From assembly GCA_029953675.1 (NCBI GenBank), contig JAMWBK010000008.1, forward strand, positions 839,001 to 903,000: a DNA stretch of 64,000 nucleotides, written 5' to 3'. Under the pieces are notes generated by a model. The model did not search any database and was not told where the DNA came from. It worked only from the letters and a program-made list of their open reading frames with translations. Below, piece after piece: positions 32,619 through 43,114 of the stretch. The stretch is from Rhodosorus marinus. Lineage: Eukaryota; Rhodophyta; Stylonematophyceae; Stylonematales; Stylonemataceae. Position 1 is the stretch's first letter. Every line of letters starts with the position of its first letter. The position numbers were made by a program, and so were the translations under genes.

Positions 32619-34959
32619 GCTGAATACAGCAAGCAAATGCCCTCTCTCCGTCAAACATAGAGCACGAGGTTGCTAACTACTGGCTCCTTTTCTGGCGAAG
32701 AGTCATCAACCTGGCTAGGCCATTTGATCAATAATTGTTGACTTGGATGTACTCGTTTTATAGCTCTTCGAAGGACGCGGGTCATAGAGGGATCATGCCT
32801 AGAGTCAAGCGTCCTAAAATCCGCAAAAAAGCAAAGGAACCAGTGAAAGATCAATGTCGTATCACAATTTACAACAAAACGAGAAAGCAAGACCAAGTTC
32901 AGCATGTACTATGAAACCCCCCCTTAGGTGTACATATTCAAGGACCCGAGCGCAAAAGTAAAGATTCGTACCCAGGGGTATTCCATATAAAACGAGACAA
33001 AACCATGTATATATTTTTTGAACTACAACATATGTACAACCTGATGAGTATCTAAAGGGGAAAATAAAACATGGATAGGGAAAAACTGAGGTACTTACCT
33101 AGCCCCTACGAAAACATAATCACGTTTCTTCAAACATTCAGTATTTAGTTTGAAGCGCCAGGATATTTCCAGCTGTTTTTAGAAAAGAAAAAAAAGACAA
33201 ATCAACTTTTTTTAGAAAAATATAATTTGGGCTTGGCAGTGTCCATTTGAAATGGACGGATAACGCCTTCCCTCCCCCCTAATAGTGATTGGCACAACCT
33301 ACAAAGAACTTAATTTTCTACCTTTTTTTATACGAACTTTTACGCCACATAGATAAAATTATTTTCACAAAGCGCAACCACCAGGTTTCAATAGTCGAGA
33401 GCTGCTAAAAAAAAAAAACCACGCAAATTTCCCCGATGGCTAAGTTTTCATTTTTTGTTTGTTTTTGAGGGGTATTTCTTTTTGCTTTCCGTTCCTAGGA
33501 AATTTTTTTTTTTTTGGTTGGGAAGGGAAATCCTTCGTGTGCGTTCAGAATCGAGCGGACCAAAAGCAAGTCCTTGCGCGACTTTGATTTTGGCCTCGTC
33601 AACTTGGTTTGTCGAACGAACCTCGATTGTGACCTTTTTTCTTCCTCTAAACTATGTAGAACACTTCTCCTCAGAAAACAGTTCTATTTCACCAACCAAA
33701 TTACAGTATGATTTTATTTATCGATAAAAACATGGAAAATGTTTACTTGTGGATGCCAACCCTTGTCCAAGTTCCACATTGCTTTGAATATTATACACTA
33801 TTCATTAAATTTATTGCATCTACGATCAAAGTCCCCCTTCCTTCCCCTTCGGAGACGGATCCGCCACCAGACCCAGTCCTTGCCAATTTAAACCTCCCTA
33901 TAGAATGACTGCAGATCCTTGATAAAACTTCAAATATACATACATAATCAATCCGTGCGTTTCGGAAGGACAAGAAACACAGAACCCTCTACCCCTCCCC
34001 AACTTTCGTCAGTTTCGATTCCGGAAACCAGAAAAGCAACATTTTATTTCTTTCTGAATGGTTTTTACACACCACCCAAATCATCATTGGGCGACCGGGT
34101 GCTGATATTGACAACGGGAGCGGGGTAGGTAGGGAGGGGAAGCTGGGCAAACCGAAACAAAAGATTGGCAAGGAATGAGCTCTCAGAAAGTTCAGAAAAA
34201 CCAGAAACGTACGTTCCTCTCTAATATCCACCACGACGATTTTTTTTTTGCATTGAAACGCCTTGGAATCCGTGCTCTAAGTTTCCCCCTCCCTCGTGTG
34301 CATGTTTTCCCTTGTTTCTGCGGAGAAAATCACCGACCACTCAAATTTTTATTTCGGGAAAGAAAAATCAAATACACCCAACCCCACCGTGCAATCAGTT
34401 CTGATTAATGGCCCGGTATGCCACTACCCTAAAAGAAAACCGTGTTTTTCACTAAACTATTCATCTAAAAATTGGATCCGGAAATGGATACAATTGTTTC
34501 ATTTTTTTTTCATTTCGTGGGTTCTTTCTCCGCAAATGAGCCCAGCTGAAATGAACAAAAAAAAACGCTCAGCTGCGTTGTTTTTTTTTCCTTCATTTCT
34601 TCTTTTTTTCGCCATTCTGTGAACAAGCTAGTGATTGGATGATCTGGTTTGATATCATTGGATAAGAACTAGCCATTCAGCGCTCTAGGTGCCACGGATA
34701 TTGATGTTTTTGTTCGTGTTTCACATCAAATCATGACGAAAGAAATCCAATGATTTGATACGTTAAATTTGGTTATCCAATGAATAGCTTGAAATTCCAA
34801 GGGTAGTCTCTCCCAATTTTCTTTCAGCCATATCATATGCGACTTCAGGGGGGTACATGGTTGGTGTTTATGGTCGTGAACAGAAAGGAAAACTGCGTTT
34901 CTGTAAATGTAACGCGTAAATGGAGAAGTTCGGCACCGATTTTGGGTACAATTAGTAGG
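32619..34959. other. AT-rich, homopolymer-rich non-coding stretch
   Basis: Many A and T runs of 8-11 bases (for example near 33188, 33410, 33508, 34240 and 34505). Short frames (33455-33727, 34175-34408, 34296-34622) reflect this composition. No gene, RNA or element is recognised. Confidence 0.45.
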
Positions 34960-35394
34960 GAGGTGTAATTCTACTCTGATAGAGTGGAGGTTCGGAAGGG
35001 TATGGAAGAAAAAAAATTTGTGTATGAGCTGGTTTGAAAAGGAAGGGGGGATGGACTACTTACAATACCGACCGAGTGCCATTTTCTATTATAAATTTGT
35101 ATTGATTTAGAGAGTATTCGGATTGAAAACGCAAGAAGTTGACAGTGTTGGGGTAGGGGTGATAGAAGTCTGTTTTACTTTGGGAGTTATGGATAATCGA
35201 TTTTGAGTAAAAGGTCTCTGAAAATGGGTTTCTGGAGGAGTTTGAGTGCGTTTTTGGAATCATTTACTTCGGCCTGGAATGGGGTATATAGGGTGGTTGA
35301 CCTGGTCTTTCGCTTCTGAGAGCTAGCGGGGAGGCAGAAGAGTCTGGGGAATTGAGGGGAGGACAAAGTAGGTAGGAGATCTGTAATTTGAACG
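34960..35394 (+). promoter_or_regulatory. G-rich leader of the duplicated-motif gene
   Basis: The plus strand is low in C and rich in G and T (for example GGAAGGGGGGATGG near 35041), matching the leader signature found in front of other plus-strand genes. Confidence 0.4.
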
Positions 35395-36165
35395 ATGAAC
35401 TGTGCTGTGATGTCACCGGTGTCCACGACGACGCGATCACCTGAATGGTCCGAGAATGACCATGTAACGATCTGGAACAGGGTAGAGAAGAGAAAGGTTG
35501 CAGGGAACGCCGCGCCCCTGCGTAGGAATCTGCAGAAGTATTTGGAAAAGCACCCAGAGTGTGAGGTTTACACCACCCAGAACGACGGGAACATTAAGAA
35601 CAGGAAGAGGAGAAAGAGCACATTGTCAGCTTCCAACGAGACCGTTGCATCCGTGGAGTCCAGCGTCCACGTCCCTATTTGGAACATTAAGGAAAAGAGA
35701 AAGATAGCGGGAAACGCAGCACCGCTGGCGAAGAATCTCACGTCGTATTTAGCGAGTCACCTTGATGCGGAAGTGTATGATGGTCAGGACATGAGAAAAG
35801 GGAAGGTCCCTAGGAAGATGGCAGTCGTTGAGGAAGTAGCATTCACTGGAGCGATGTGAGTATTCGTTTAGCACCCTTTCTCTTTACTAGTTGCGAGTAT
35901 ATCGTGTGCTGACTGAACTTTGGCTCTTCCCATGTGCAGGACTGACTCGAATCCGGAAAACAGAATACCCATTGATCCTTGGCTGTCAGAATCAGTGACG
36001 AGTGAGGAGATCCTTTCCGATGACGACCACTGGGAAGCGATTCATAACAACTTTAACAACTGGGGCGCAGAGAGGAACGCAGACTTTGGAATTGACATGT
36101 CGCTGTGCTTCACTTCTTTGCAACCTTTGGAGCCGCCGGAGTTTGATGCTTCCGTTTATTTATAG
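35395..36165 (+). CDS. Unknown protein with duplicated Trp/GNAAP motif
   Basis: Exons 35395-35855 and 35940-36165 (84-bp intron, donor GTGAGT, phase 2) give 228 residues. Two copies of an approximately 36-residue motif are obvious: residues about 24-59 (VTIWNRVEKRKVAGNAAPL, then RRNLQKYLEKHPECEVY) and about 94-129 (VPIWNIKEKRKIAGNAAPL, then AKNLTSYLASHLDAEVY followed by DGQD). The motif combines a Trp-Asn start, a basic KRK, an invariant AGNAAPL and an amphipathic helix ending in EVY. A basic nuclear-localisation-like patch (KNRKRRKS) lies between copies, and the C-terminal exon is acidic with Trp and Asp/Glu residues (DPWLSESVTSEEILSDDD), like a transactivation region. A nuclear regulatory role is a guess; I cannot name the family. 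Confidence 0.7.
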
Positions 36166-37859
36166 ATCCACCGCTCTATTGTACACTGTTATTTTTGTTT
36201 GAAGGTTTGACCCGGGCGGGTCTCGATCCTTGATGAACTGTTCACTATGGGATACCACTCCCCCATATCGTGAGGGGAATGGATCCTGACTTTGGATATC
36301 CATAAACTGATGACTACGGAAACAAACGGACCCTGCAATCAGGTTTCCTCCCAATTATCATCAGAAACCTAACAGAATAACGGGTGTAACGTCCCTTATA
36401 GATCCAGCAGAGAGTACGACGCAATCGCGCGGCTTCCAAAGCCATCACGACCTACTGAGAGGACATTCGACCTCTCTCACGCACTCAAACCGTTCACCCA
36501 AGAGCCAATTCCAACCCCGGAAATGATTAGATTTTTTTCTGTCCGAAAATCCAATGACATTGCGCCAAGCACTATTTCTCTAAAATATTTATATAAAATA
36601 ATGAACAGCTCAGGAAAAGATTGTTCCTACCCGACCCCTTAGAAGGCGGTTTCTAAAAAGTTAAAATCACTACATTTATCAAGCTCTTTACGCGGCAAAG
36701 ATGCGTTGCTACCAGGGGTTGGACGCAGTTACCTTTTGTTTAGTTATAATACTAACTCAGCCTATGTCATAAAAGTAGTTGTTATTCACCATTTCTACTA
36801 TATGTTCTCTGCGTTTATTGGAGAAGCACCAACTAGGTTAATATTATATTGTGAATATAATTGTTAGGACTGATATAGAGTTGTGGACACCTGTCGTTTT
36901 ACTGTATTTTTGAAAAAAAACAATTTCCCCAACGGAATTTTGGGTAAAAAATATGTGCGGGTGTTTTTTTGTAGTAAAAAGAGGGGGTGGAAAGATTGGT
37001 GTGGAAACCTCCCGTGATATTGCCAGTTGGCAAGGATCTATTGGTACTCCAGTCAACTGACGTTGGTCACTGGATTTTCTGTTCCTCTCCCCAAATGCTT
37101 ACGATGGAGCGGACGGTTTGCCGTAAGCGGTCCCGCGAGTGTCGGAAATTTCCTTCGATTGCTGGCCGGACGCAACGGGTTGGGGAAACAGATGTGGTTG
37201 AAGCGAAGCGGTCGTTTCCGCCGCCAACCCTATCAAGAACAGCTCTGATCCGATCAGCTCCGCGGACCAACCCACTCGTGGTTGTGGTGTGCTGATTCTG
37301 ATGAGCAATGGTGTTACGTAGAATTTTGAAAGGGTCATGCCTTCCATCACCTTCTCGTTCACGCAGGTTTAAACCAGCATTTGGGCATCATGCACGCTAC
37401 CAATTTGAGCTTATGTCCTTCCACCTTCGAAGCGAGCATTCGCGAGGTCTTCAGGAGGTACTCTAAAACACACTATTCTTCCAGCGTGTGGATGAAGAGG
37501 TTCGAAAAAGAGTGGGCATTACGATACCCACAAACTCCAGCTTGCAATCAGTGAGTTTCTTGAGACAGTTTGCGTTTTAATTGTACCAAGTATGATTTCT
37601 TGCCAGAGACGCTATACACAAATAGTCAAGATCAATACACGCTCGAGAAGCCTTATGTTCACTGTTGTTCTTGTCGTAGGCTAGACGTCCGCACTCGGAT
37701 ATCTACCATCTATCATCAATTTACATAAATTACCCACATGCACAGAGATGTTGATCCTGGAAAAAGCAAGTTCGGGATACCCTCACCCACAACCACAGAC
37801 CTGATTGGTTTGTGCAGGAGGAGCAGCAAAATTTCCTTTTGGAACAAGGCGAAGCAGAA
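36166..37859. other. Intergenic, no gene recognised
   Basis: AT-rich at 36540-36970, more balanced at 37000-37600. Plus frames 36987-37295 and minus frame 37099-37362 overlap antisense and have no family features. Confidence 0.4.
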
Positions 37860-38666
37860 TCAATGGATAGGCCCAAGCCCCTTCTGTCGTGTTCCACGGG
37901 CTGTGGCACACGGCGTGTCCCGGAATTCAGCATCAACATGACCAGCAGCAGTCACCCCCTCTCTCCCAGGATGGAAATCGGTGAAAGTGCGACTGACAAG
38001 CTTTGCAATCCTCCGACGGGAACCTTTGATAATCCCGGGATGGAGATCGGTAAAAGTATCACTCACAAGCTCTGCAACACTCCGACTGGAACGATCGGGA
38101 ATGCCTCGACCAGGTTCATTACCCTCTCCCTGCAACTCCGACACCGGTAGGAAGTCTGAGTCCACTTCCTTGCATCCTGACTCGTTAACGGAAAAGGAAC
38201 ACCATTTGCTCTTGACCTCTTTTTCATTCTCCGATTTTTCCCAATCGCCACCTGCATAGGACGATTCCTCCGTTGGAGTCAGGGGTGTAAACAAGAACTT
38301 CCCAGTGACTTCCTCAGGGGGGTTGTCCAGCACATAGTATTCCTCCTCAAGAACACTCGCTGAGTCCTCCATGTAGTACGAGGTATCACTGGAAGTGGAT
38401 TGACCATTCGCTGCATGCGCCTCAGGATATGCCATGGACCACAGCTCTTTAGCCGTCGCTTGCATGTTCTCCTCGTGAACGTATTCCACAGCTTCGGAAA
38501 ATTCTCTGCCATTCCCCAGCTGTTGCGTCTTGATACCCATATTCTCCAACATCTGCATTGGGTTCCCATTCTCTGAATCCACCGCCTCCAACCGTCCAAC
38601 AAGATTCCCTTTGCTCTTTGGACCATCGCCCCTGGCCCTCCCCAAAAGAAATCCTCCAACCCCCAT
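37860..38666 (-). CDS. Hypothetical acidic protein with an internal 23-residue repeat
   Basis: I do not recognise this intronless 268-residue frame, taken from the ATG at 38666 (MGVGGFLLGRARG). It is acidic and rich in Ser, Glu and Gly in the middle (SVLEEEYYVLDNPPEEV). Near residues 205-250 it carries two tandem 23-residue copies beginning AELVSDTFTDLHPG and AKLVSRTFTDFHPG, reflected in the DNA as a 69-bp direct repeat (copies starting near 37969 and 38038). A long C/A-rich (sense G/T-rich) leader upstream supports the orientation and the start. The N-terminal MGVGG could be a myristoylation site (Gly at position 2), which is only a possibility. Confidence 0.5.
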   Translation of the reverse strand: MGVGGFLLGRARGDGPKSKGNLVGRLEAVDSENGNPMQMLENMGIKTQQLGNGREFSEAVEYVHEENMQATAKELWSMAYPEAHAANGQSTSSDTSYYMEDSASVLEEEYYVLDNPPEEVTGKFLFTPLTPTEESSYAGGDWEKSENEKEVKSKWCSFSVNESGCKEVDSDFLPVSELQGEGNEPGRGIPDRSSRSVAELVSDTFTDLHPGIIKGSRRRIAKLVSRTFTDFHPGREGVTAAGHVDAEFRDTPCATARGTRQKGLGPIH

Positions 38667-38689
38667 GCTGAGCAATCCGTCTCCAAAGT

Positions 38690-39490
38690 CCTCCTACCAC
38701 CCGACGCTACTCAAAACCCCAACCCACGGCCAATGACGCACATCCCCTCGCTTGTCAAGCATCAGCTAAGATATACCTTCCCAACAAAACGCACCTTTGA
38801 AAAAGGTCCACTAAAACATTGCGGACGAAGAACCAACACAGCAGTCAAGTCTACCGCTTCAACCCCACTCGCCCGCCACGTCAGGAGAAATAGCACGAAG
38901 AAACCACCAACCCCCCACCGGCCCCCACCGTTCCCACTCTTAAGCTACTAATAATAGGCACCCCCGAAACCTACGTTGCTCTCAACCATCAACCAAAACA
39001 CCACAAAAAAACAAAAAAAGGGAGGCCGCACACATGCAATAGCCGCTCCTGATTCACAAAGTCGCCCACTCCTTCCTTCCCCTCAAAGCACAACGGACAG
39101 CCAAAACAAAAAAAAACAGAAACACCAACTAAAAACAAAACCACCAAACTACCCTAACCTTAAGCCAACACGTCCCAATCCTCAACACGCATCAGGCCAA
39201 GTCTTGAATACTCCCTATACATATATAAAAGGTCAAGAGAGAAAGTCATGTTTTAAAAAAGCAATCAAACCTGTTCAACTTTTCTTCCCCCATCTCTTCT
39301 CCCAACCCCCCCCCCCAAACCCGCACCCCCGACCCACCTCCTTCCTCCCTCTCCGTCCTCAACCCCAGCAACCCCCGAAAAAAATCCCAATTATGGAAAG
39401 ACCTAACCCATTCCAACAACAAATTTTAAAAAAATCCCCAGCGCTCTTCCTCAAACAAAAAACCAATTTAATCCGATTCTCAAAAAATCT
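38690..39490 (-). promoter_or_regulatory. Long C/A-rich (sense G/T-rich) leader
   Basis: About 800 bp with almost no G on the plus strand, including a run of eleven C near 39307. The 173-codon plus frame 38976-39497 has a Pro/Asn/Lys/Thr composition dictated by the bias and is not called a gene. Confidence 0.45.
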
Positions 39491-40220
39491 GGTTTAAATA
39501 TATGAAAAAAGTGAAGGTCACGCGCCCCCCTTCTCTTTCCATCTCCTGACAGTTAAGAGAATCTAAAATTGCATTTAAAATTTTCCGTTACTACGTATAA
39601 ATTGCTCTATTCTTGTCCCGAGTATTTTGTATCTTCGTTTAAGGGGTAGGGTACACTCTCTTATTTGGTTATTGAGGATGTGTGAACGTTGTTTTTATTA
39701 TAAAAAGAGTGAGGTTTGGTGACATCCTCGGTACCCTGCTTCCTACCCAGCCGTAAGGGAGGGGAGGAGTGAGGATTTAAAATATTTTGGAAAATATTTA
39801 GATCATGATAATGTACGGAGGGACGTGCGGACTGGAGAAATATAAAAGAGAGCTGGTTTTGTATGTTAATATCTGTATTTTGAGGAATTGATGATTTAGC
39901 TACCCCTTGTAGAAAAGTGGAGGAATTGCCTCTGTAATCAAATCGTAGCCAATGGATTTATGTAAATTTTGAAACTGGGCGATGGCGAGGCTGACCAAAC
40001 AGACGGCTTTCAGTGCAAGACTTGTACTGAAAGCCGTCTGTTTGGTCTGTTAGTATCGGGTTAGTTACGTATTGAGCAAGCCAGTTCGGATGTGTCGGGT
40101 TCGGATGTGTCGGTTAGGGGGAGGTTGTCGTTTCTGAACTGACTCTGATGGCTTCACAAGCCTCTGCATACCTTCAGACGATTTTTCAGCTTAATTCTCC
40201 TTGTTAAGAGTGCCACATTC
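39491..40220. other. Intergenic with a long palindromic hairpin
   Basis: AT-rich and without recognised genes; the exceptional feature is the inverted repeat at 39993-40047 (separate entry). Confidence 0.45.
39993..40047. repeat. Near-perfect inverted repeat, 27-bp arms, 1-nt centre
   Basis: GACCAAACAGACGGCTTTCA... (39993-40019) and its reverse complement (40021-40047) differ at a single position (G versus A in the arm, seen as GTGCAAG against GTACAAG). The centre is one A at 40020. The outer 22 bp are exact. Confidence 0.85.
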
Positions 40221-40664
40221 TCAATATTGATTTGTTGAATTCCCCTGGCTAGGGACAAGCAGCAGTAGAGCATTTGAGGGATGCTCGCTATGCGGAAGTG
40301 TGCGTCCATGACGACACGCGAGGTTTGTTTCTGTTGCTTGCAACTCAGTTGACTGGATAAAGAGTAAAAAAAAGCGATGCCGTTCGGTAAATTGTGTTAC
40401 AGTGCTAGGGCCTGATTGCTGCCCCTGTAGACATCGACTATTGGGAAGCCGATTGTATGCTCGCGTACAGCTTAGTCGGCGAAGAGAAAAGACCATCTCC
40501 AGGTTGTGCTCCATTCGCCAACTCGATCCCCTACGTAGTTTCGCTTCGAGCAGGTGTTTGAGGCACACCCCAGCCAAGAGCTTGTCTTCCTGCGAGAAAG
40601 TAGATGAGGAAATGGCCTGTGCACAGTCTTCAAAACCCACAAGCGAGAATGCTTCCTCAAAAAG
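40221..40664 (-). CDS. Possible exon of a HEAT/karyopherin-like protein (fragment)
   Basis: Behind the acceptor TATAGTGTCCAG the minus frame from 40664 reads LFEEAFSLVGFEDCAQAI and DKLLAGVCLKHLLEAKL. The pattern of a hydrophobic helix followed by (K/R)LLAxxxLKxLLE resembles the first HEAT repeats of importin/exportin N-termini. The frame continues to 40221, but only the first 50 residues look coding. A possible first exon lies at 41320 and downstream on the same strand (MPCSAEPVPLFDAFS, RLFRFVNAGGLVDAAL), preceded by a C/A-rich leader at 41390-41880; a link across about 500 AT-rich bases is speculative. It may be a decayed gene. Confidence 0.25.
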   Translation of the reverse strand, partial: LFEEAFSLVGFEDCAQAISSSTFSQEDKLLAGVCLKHLLEAKLRRGSSWRMEHNLEMVFSLRRLSCTRAYNRLPNSRCLQGQQSGPSTVTQFTERHRFFLLFIQSTELQATETNLACRHGRTLPHSEHPSNALLLLVPSQGNSTNQY

Positions 40665-41389
40665 CTGGACACTATAGAAGGAAGTTCATCTAAATAAAGG
40701 CAAAATATGTCTAAAATAAAAGCCCAACAATTTTTTATAATTTCTCAAGTAGTGAAGTGAAGGATCCTTGCAATATACCATATATTTAGGCTGCCTGACG
40801 CAACCCGGGACGGTGTTTTTTCTTAGAAAAAATTTGAATTTCAAGTTTTCAGGGCCTTGATTAGGCCAAGAGACCCCTCAGCGGATTTGCATCACTTGGC
40901 CCAAACGCAGTCAATTGGTGTCAGCCGTTCTGTGGAAGAAACCACTGGTCTCCTTGCTCAATAGTGGTCAGTGCAAAAACACAATTGAAAGGAGGGGGAC
41001 GGGGAGCGTTCGTGTTGCTGCACTAGAACAGGAGTCCGACAACGCCGAATTGCTCTCTGTCCGCGACATTGTCCACTGAGCGAGATGCGTTCGATGTCTG
41101 GGGTTACGACCATGTCGCTCGGTCTATGAAGATGATGAGAAGAAAGCTTCCACGTCCTCCCTGATCAGGCAGAGAAGTTCGAATAGAGCGTCTCATCTCT
41201 AGCATTAAGTGCGGCATCTACTAAGCCACCAGCATTGACGAATCTGAAAAGTCTACGGGGAACCTCGCTTTGAGTACTAAAAGCATCGAATAATGGGACA
41301 GGTTCCGCTGAACACGGCATCTATACTCGGCCACTGACCACAAACCAATCCACGACCACTCTTCTCATCAAGGCCGACGTCTAGTCCTA

Positions 41390-41880
41390 GTGACTCAAGT
41401 CCCAGCCCACACTAAGTTCCGCCGCGCAGAAAAGCTCAGGGTTCCGCTTTTTTCTCAACATCCTTCCCAAACGACGAGGATTCCGGCTCCATCCATTCAC
41501 AATCATGCAAATGCATCGGATCCGCAGATTTTCTACACCCAACACCAAAAACACCAAAAAACCAAGCGGAACTTGCCAGCTTTGGTCCATCCAACATCTC
41601 TCGCGGGGAAATCTCTCCCTAAAAACAAAAATTTTCCGAATCGGCCATTCTATTACTTACCAATCCATTCCACAAAACCCTAGTAACACAACTACCATTC
41701 CCAACTACTCACGAACCCCCCCCCTCCCAACCCTCCCTTCCCGCAGGGAATATCGCCAAAAGGGGGGGTGTGTTCACGCATCAATCCAGCTGACACTTAA
41801 AAAAGAGAAACCCATCCATAACAGAAAGGCGCCTACCCAAACAAAACCTCAAAATTTCAAACATAAGCTCGGTTAGTCAA
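41390..41880 (-). promoter_or_regulatory. C/A-rich (sense G/T-rich) leader without an assigned gene
   Basis: This has the same composition as leaders of minus-strand genes and therefore predicts a transcription start reading leftwards near 41390. No gene beyond the low-confidence fragment described at 40221-40664 was found for it. Confidence 0.35.
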
Positions 41881-42545
41881 ACCATTCATTAAACCTACAA
41901 TTACAAACAATATCCTCGTTTCTGTTGACGAAGACAAAAATCATAAATCAAAAAGGCCCACGGTGTCTCACGATTGATCAACTTGCATCTTTGAAATATG
42001 GGTATAATAGAAATAAAAAAGGCTATAGTACGTTTTCATTGGCTTAATACTTTTTCTTACCTGGTCGATCTTTGCTGTGAGTGGATCGTTGCACACAAAG
42101 GGGGGTATCGCTCAAGCAAGTTTCTCCCAATAGGGGTCCTTACTTGTGGTTTCGGGGCAATCCTACCACTTCATGAAGGACCAAATTTCCCAACCCCCAA
42201 AAGCTACATGAAAATCCAAGGTGTGAGATTCCGCGCCTGATTCATGAAGGCACACCGAATCCTTAACCCATATTTTATCACCTCACGCAGTACCCCTTTC
42301 CTAATATCATATCGATTTTAGACAAAACTTTACTAGGGGTTAATAGAATATTACTATTCATTTAGGGGTTATCATACTGCACCCATCCTGAGAGTGAACA
42401 TGGTTACGGGGGGTAAAACAAACAGTTAAAACGTAGAATAGCCTTATTTACTTTTGTAATAAATATATAATGCACTATCTTTCATGGGGTAAAAATAGCA
42501 TGCAATTTCTTTTCATTCTTAAGACGGGTATAGAAGTATTTTATG
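41881..42545. other. AT-rich intergenic
   Basis: No gene or structure is recognised; the small plus frame 41998-42240 has no features. Confidence 0.4.
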
Positions 42546-43114
42546 ATTAGTCTGTGTTTTAAGGGGTGGAATCAAGGACAGTTATGGAATGTTCGAAGAA
42601 GAAAAGGGGGATATTTGTTTTTGTTTGTTTTGTTTGTGCTTGGGCTTGTTTGAAAAAGTGAGGGCTATCTAGTGGAAAGGCTGTTTTGGGGGTCTTTTGG
42701 CGCTGAAGGGGTTGAGGGACGTGATAATATAATTCCTTCGGGGTATCCAAGAGGCGAAGGGGGGTGGCGCGGTAATTTGAGTGGCAAGCTAGAAGAATAA
42801 GGGGGGGGTGGGTGTTGGGGTTTTGCTGGGTAACGAGATTGGCCTTTGAGGAAGGAAAGGGGGGGTAAGGTTGCACGGGGTTATTGGAATCTTGTTGGTG
42901 AAGAAGTTCGTTGAAGACATTTGGGTAGTAAAAATTTTGTGTGTATTTGTGTTGTGGTCGAAGCTGCGCATTTCGTGGTTTGTGCGTTTTGACTTTGGAA
43001 CGGTGTGTGGGATAGTAGACCAGGAGTCGGCTTTATAGAAACAGGGCGACGAACGAGGATACAACTTGGAAAAAAGTTTGACAGATATCTATACCTCTGT
43101 GACAAATCAACAGA
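42546..43114 (+). promoter_or_regulatory. G/T-rich leader of winged-helix-like gene A
   Basis: The plus strand is G/T-rich with G runs of nine (near 42799) and eight (near 42858) and poor in C. It fits the leader signature and ends at the start codon in the context ACAGAATGG. Confidence 0.5.

Noticed and set aside
33094-33103. TACTTACCT resembling the 5' end of U1 snRNA
   Set aside because: Only nine bases match and the following sequence lacks the rest of U1 stem I; it is a chance donor complement.
38976-39497. 173-codon plus-strand open frame
   Set aside because: It lies in a C/A-rich leader of a minus-strand gene; the Pro/Asn/Lys/Thr composition follows from base bias and no domain is visible.
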